From positions 1 to 52,600 of the forward strand of contig JAJZOG010000002.1 in assembly GCA_021811585.1 (NCBI GenBank): 52,600 nucleotides of DNA, read 5' to 3'. Source of the DNA: a bacterium (GTDB lineage: Bacteria; Patescibacteriota; Doudnabacteria; UBA920; VMFF01). The notes under the pieces are model-generated. The model saw nothing but the letters and a program-made list of their open reading frames with translations, was not told where the DNA came from and ran no database searches. The position numbers were made by a program, and so were the translations under genes. This document shows positions 49,801 to 52,600 of this stretch, piece by piece. How positions within the stretch are numbered: position 1 is the first letter of the stretch; each line of letters begins with the position of its first letter.

Positions 49801-51791
49801 TGAATCGGGTAACGCAAAAAAGTTATTCGGATGGCACCGCCAGCGCCAATTTTGTTTATAGTTCCACCAATAGCTTGATTGGCAGCTATATGGGTATTTC
49901 GCTGACCAACACCATTGGCCGTTTGGCGTATGAATATACCGGCACAAGTCCTTCATCGCCCCAAACCGCGGAAGTCTTTTCCTATGACGCGCTCGGTCGC
50001 ATCGTCAACAACTCGCAGTGCGTCACCTACACGTGCTCCAGTGGGAATTTCTTCCCAGTTTCCTACGGATGGGACAATGCCGGCGAGCTGACGAGCTCAA
50101 CCAATGGCGCCGGGGTGAGCTTTACCGATGCCTACAACCAGGCGGAGCGTCTGATCAGCCTGGTGAGCAGTATCGGCAATACCACGCTGATTTCCGGACT
50201 GCACTATAATGCCTTTGGGGAAGAGGTCTCCGGCGCGCTGGGAAGCGGCCAGGGTGAAAGCCGGGGCTATGACGTGCGTGGACGCCTCACCAGCATGGAT
50301 CTGGGCAGTTCTGTTTACACCCTTTCGCTCAGCTATATGCCGAATGGCACGATCGATACGGCCGATGATTCGGTCAACGGCAATTGGACTTTCAGCTACG
50401 ATCCGCAAAACCGGCTGAGCGCCAGTTCCTGCTCAGCGAACTCCACCGCCAATTGTCCCGATGGGGGCGCGTCGCAGGGCTTTAGCTATTCCTACGACCG
50501 CTATGGCAATCGCTGGGCGCAGACGGTGACTGCGGGCACGGGCCCGGGGCCCTCCAATTCCTTCACCGGTGGCAACAATCACATGGATGGCTATAGCTAT
50601 GACGCCGCCGGCGATCTGCTCAGCGACGGCCATTGCACCTATACCTACGACGGCGCCGGCCGGATCAGCTCCGTCTCATCCTGTGCATCGGCCAGCTACA
50701 TCTATAACGCCAGCGGCCAGCGGGTTTACAAGGAGACTGGCACTATTGAGAAGGCATACGTAGTCGATTTGGCCGCCAATGCGGTGGCGCATTTTACCTA
50801 CAACGGCACGGCCTGGAGCTACGATCGCGGCGAGGTTTACGCCGGCGGGCGGCATCTGGCCACCTACAATAGCGGCACGCTTTACTACAACCAATCCGAT
50901 TGGCTGGGAACCGAGCGGATGCGCACCACATCGAGTGGCACGCCCTGTGAGGCGATTCAAAGCCTGCCCTACGGCGATGGGCAAAATACGATTGCCCAAA
51001 ATGGCGGCTGCGGCGACCCCTCGCCACTGCATTTTACCGGCAAGCAGCGCGATGCCGAATCGGGACTCGATTATTTCGGCGCGCGTTATAACGACAGCAG
51101 CCTCGGCCGTTTCATGACGCCCGATCCGTTGAATGGGAAGCTTGGGAATGGATTGAGTTGGAACCGTTATCTGTACACCTTAGATAATCCCGTTACCTTT
51201 ACCGATCCGACGGGAATGGCGCCTGACCTTCCCCCAACTGCAGCAGGCGAACCTCAAGAAACCTGCGGAGGAACTTTTGAATGTGCGGGAACAAGTGATA
51301 AAACTGATACAAATACCAGAAAAGTTCAAAAAAAGGCGCAACAGCAGTTGAGCCAGAAAGGTCTTGAATTCATAGCCCGCCATGAAGGACTCGGCGGAAA
51401 GAAGGTAGGTGGCAGATACCAGGTATACAAAGACGCCTATGGCAATCCGACTGTCGGCTATGGCCACCTCGTCAGAGGCGAGGATTTTTCCAAAGGCGTC
51501 ACGAAAGCGCAGGCCCTCGCTCTCCTGAAGAGTGATGCTCAAACCGCTGTATCGTTCGTGAACGGGCATCTGTCAGGGACTCTGAAGCAAACCCAGTTTG
51601 ATTCCTTGGTGGACGTTGCTTTCAATAGCGAAAGAGCAGCAGCGATCCTCATCAAAAGAGTCAATAGCTCCGAGACAATGGGACCGGCTAATTTTGTAAA
51701 CACGCTCCCACACGGCTATCACAGTCTGCCTGGTTTAATCAACCGACGTGAAGACGAAGCGAATCTATTTCTGAATGGGGGCTATCAATGA
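46866..51791 (+). CDS. Secreted RHS/YD-repeat protein with a C-terminal GH24 lysozyme
   Basis: 1641-aa polymorphic-toxin-like protein. ATG 46866 follows GAGGGG; a Sec signal (SLCIGLILILSTMAWAQ) directs export. A long beta-rich shell of YD repeats follows (YDTLGNLISVTQNG, YDPLNRVTQKSY, YDALGRIVNNS, YDAAGDLLSDG and many more), then the RHS core boundary (GKQRDAESGLDYFGARYNDSSLGRFMTPDPL). After about 55 linker residues, the last 150 residues are a phage-type lysozyme: FIARHEGL (catalytic Glu), VYKDAYGNPTVGYGHL (Asp and Thr of the T4-type triad) and the end GLINRREDEANLFLNG. It would cleave peptidoglycan. The stop overlaps the next gene by 4 bp. Confidence 0.88.
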   Translation: MRLSWLGRVVSLCIGLILILSTMAWAQEANFTDVTSTPVPGAGHDYIKGLNESVNPGNGSLSIHINIPLPAGRQLNIPFSINYDSTETNYPAGTSGIGWKSAENLERIGGWTYTEPVVTASTNQSTIQVAFNELVTCDVSINYMATDLTGQSHPLDLSIYGIKPGSRPYGQYNSSCSQSLYPDGTSPVQRTTGGDAPFYADTSADTSNGTSFQFNPVTMIAPDGTRITFPGGPAGDGTSYSERANQLEDRNGNIITVTATGTTGFYYTDTLGRTLLSVSSIGGAPDDIYVSGISNPYVVNWTNTNVSWNPAAVPLSGTYCTGFSSLSTLRGVISSIQLPNGQSYQFQYDGTYGFVSKIIYPSGGYVRYVWGLQNPWEVGDYSCGSYRYAWPVITDRYVSYDGTNEVLHQHFNYSESYTSGEDGYDSRTTTITTYDMARNTQYQTVYTYKPLYVQPQINDNSVSSNTVTLEQEIQYYNYNGNLLKTVNKTWGGIKELLTRTVQYNDNSNNPTREIAWHYDNNLQTTEIDNYDFGNGSPGALLRKKLISYASFGNNPWNEPSHIVDRPSQVEIEDGSGNVCSQTLYDYDQQDTQSTSGISQHDDTNYSSSFNVRGNLTEVQRWDNNTCSTSPGGNYLNTTITYDDTGQPLILTNPRGYQTSLGYADQNAYVSTFTDSMGDVWQRSYNQATGTLASQIDPNNQTTSFYYNDILSRLTEIDFPDSGKTTVAYDDTPGQVSTTVQRYLNGSAWTDQVTLYNGLGMQLSVSTANGEGSPWDRHDTEYDGDGRILVSGYAYQTGTSPTTWPSSFTGDTFTYDSLGRTTVDTHSDGTSANTTYSGRALEVSDEGDGSYNVTRISQINGLKQVLDLCEVTTITDAAGNAANQCGGLDITPSGGFLTTYGYDTLGNLISVTQNGSAHSLNPRTYSFDTLSRLISSTNPESGTTTYAYDGDSNCSSSYPGLLASQTDPRGIRTCFQYDPLNRVTQKSYSDGTASANFVYSSTNSLIGSYMGISLTNTIGRLAYEYTGTSPSSPQTAEVFSYDALGRIVNNSQCVTYTCSSGNFFPVSYGWDNAGELTSSTNGAGVSFTDAYNQAERLISLVSSIGNTTLISGLHYNAFGEEVSGALGSGQGESRGYDVRGRLTSMDLGSSVYTLSLSYMPNGTIDTADDSVNGNWTFSYDPQNRLSASSCSANSTANCPDGGASQGFSYSYDRYGNRWAQTVTAGTGPGPSNSFTGGNNHMDGYSYDAAGDLLSDGHCTYTYDGAGRISSVSSCASASYIYNASGQRVYKETGTIEKAYVVDLAANAVAHFTYNGTAWSYDRGEVYAGGRHLATYNSGTLYYNQSDWLGTERMRTTSSGTPCEAIQSLPYGDGQNTIAQNGGCGDPSPLHFTGKQRDAESGLDYFGARYNDSSLGRFMTPDPLNGKLGNGLSWNRYLYTLDNPVTFTDPTGMAPDLPPTAAGEPQETCGGTFECAGTSDKTDTNTRKVQKKAQQQLSQKGLEFIARHEGLGGKKVGGRYQVYKDAYGNPTVGYGHLVRGEDFSKGVTKAQALALLKSDAQTAVSFVNGHLSGTLKQTQFDSLVDVAFNSERAAAILIKRVNSSETMGPANFVNTLPHGYHSLPGLINRREDEANLFLNGGYQ

Positions 51792-52558
51792 TTATCCACC
51801 AGCGCGCGTTAGCATGCATGGGTCCAGCGGCCCTATTTATTCTGTTCATTCCGGGAATTGCTCAGGCAAGGACGTCCAGTCCAAAGCCCCCATGTGACAG
51901 CGCCGCCAGTTGCAACCAACTCGGCACGCAGGCTTTCAAGAGGGGTGATATCCCCGCAGCAATTCAACTGTTCAAACTTCAGGTGGGTTACGCGGAAGAT
52001 GCACAGGACGCGAAACAGTCTGCGGCTGCGTACAACAACCTCGCGCTCGCCTATATGCGAGAGCGGGACTACCTCCGAGCCTCAGCATGGACGCGCCTAG
52101 CACTTCAGGCCGATTCAAAAAGCCAAGCAGCGAAGCACAATCTAATAGGAATTCAAAAGGGCTTGGCTCATCACCGTTGGCCAACAAACATCGGTGGAAC
52201 CTATGTCCAATATGCAGGCCGGACACAGTGGAATTCCCTCTGTGTGTCAAAGCTGCAAGACAAGGGCTTTCATTTCAGGCTGCTTGCCTACCGCATGGGA
52301 GCTGCTTGGCGACGCTACGGTCCCGCAGCGTTAGGTGACCTTAAAGGTGAGGCGACTTTAACCGCCGAAGACGACGCTCAGTATAAAGGCGCTGCCGATT
52401 TTCCCACCTGCCACATTGAGATGAAATTCACACCGAATGGGGTCACTCTCGAACAGCAGGGCGACTGCGGTTTCGGACATGGAGTTCGCGCTGCCGGACA
52501 CTATGAGCGGATCAATACAGTCGGCAATGACAACTGTGACGAGCACGGCCTTCCTTGA
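51788..52558 (+). CDS. Exported TPR protein, candidate immunity to the lysozyme toxin
   Basis: 256 aa, starting in an ATGA overlap with the RHS gene. A Sec signal (AALFILFIPGIAQA) sends it to the periplasm, where the target peptidoglycan lies. Residues 40-120 form two or three TPR-like helix pairs (NQLGTQAFKRGDIPAAIQLF, AAAYNNLALAYMRERDYLRAS). The C-terminal 120 residues are a separate beta-rich domain with conserved-looking Cys and Trp (GGTYVQYAGRTQWNSLCVS, CHIEMKFTPNGVTLEQQGDCGFG). Its compact Cys-bearing beta form is reminiscent of periplasmic lysozyme inhibitors, but I cannot assign a family. Confidence 0.6.
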   Translation: MIIHQRALACMGPAALFILFIPGIAQARTSSPKPPCDSAASCNQLGTQAFKRGDIPAAIQLFKLQVGYAEDAQDAKQSAAAYNNLALAYMRERDYLRASAWTRLALQADSKSQAAKHNLIGIQKGLAHHRWPTNIGGTYVQYAGRTQWNSLCVSKLQDKGFHFRLLAYRMGAAWRRYGPAALGDLKGEATLTAEDDAQYKGAADFPTCHIEMKFTPNGVTLEQQGDCGFGHGVRAAGHYERINTVGNDNCDEHGLP

Positions 52559-52600
52559 TCTCAACAGGCATGCCGTGAGCCCTGCGGCTTACTGCCAGTT

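Noticed and set aside
49555-49956. 133-aa minus-strand ORF in the RHS gene
   Set aside because: Antisense of YD repeats, giving a Cys/Trp/Arg-rich artefact.

Overview
The window reads as two different kinds of bacterial DNA joined at a tRNA-Glu gene near 19.8 kb. Positions 1-19.8 kb look like a genome of the Patescibacteria/CPR (Parcubacteria-like) type. Compact housekeeping genes follow one another: uvrC, an HD phosphohydrolase, secG, a family-5 solute-binding protein, tRNA-Leu, murC, a TrmB-type regulator, RNase J, trpS, a phosphomannomutase/phosphoglucomutase, ychF, rpsF-ssb-rpsR, efp and trxB. Several of these (uvrC, secG, the TrmB gene) have near-consensus promoters so close to the start codon that the mRNAs should be leaderless. 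Scattered among them are short orphan genes with strong Shine-Dalgarno sites and their own terminator hairpins (7.7-8.4, 11.8-12.1, 13.7-14.1 and 18.0-18.5 kb).

At 19756-19830 a tRNA-Glu is entered antisense by the C-terminus of a large serine recombinase. This is the layout of an element integrated at a tRNA 3' end. Beyond it lie a small orphan gene and a TlpA-like thioredoxin whose style is Acidobacteriota-like. From about 23.8 to 34.5 kb there is a compact, strongly SD-driven, largely co-directional module: an XRE regulator, small orphans, a Dam-type adenine methylase, a helical-repeat protein, a GGDEF diguanylate cyclase, a VirD4/TraD-like DNA-pumping ATPase, a replication-relaxation protein, a zinc-ribbon membrane protein, an excisionase, a tyrosine integrase, small membrane proteins, a coiled-coil membrane protein and a VWA lipoprotein. 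I read this as an integrative, probably mobilizable, element; I know of no described family with this exact gene set.

From 34.5 to 39.4 kb is an AT-richer accessory stretch: a SAM methyltransferase, a 4-TM protein, a free-standing tRNA-binding OB domain, a sodium:solute symporter with a membrane partner, and a very small TM protein. At 39.70-39.75 kb lies a 3'-half remnant of tRNA-Pro, a likely attachment-site scar. From 40 kb to the end the DNA is again Acidobacteriota-like: a 1638-aa secreted protein with Asp-box and carboxypeptidase-regulatory repeats, an AraC-family gene cut in two by an IS3-family element (6-bp target duplication visible), and a 1641-aa secreted RHS/YD-repeat protein ending in a phage-type (GH24) lysozyme. 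The lysozyme gene overlaps by 4 bp a gene for an exported TPR protein that is a good candidate for its immunity protein.

The main caution is that the CPR-like left part and the Acidobacteriota-like right part meet at a conserved tRNA gene. The contig may therefore be a real integration or an assembly chimera, and the sequence alone cannot decide. The taxonomic statements rest on gene style and recollection of families, not on searches.
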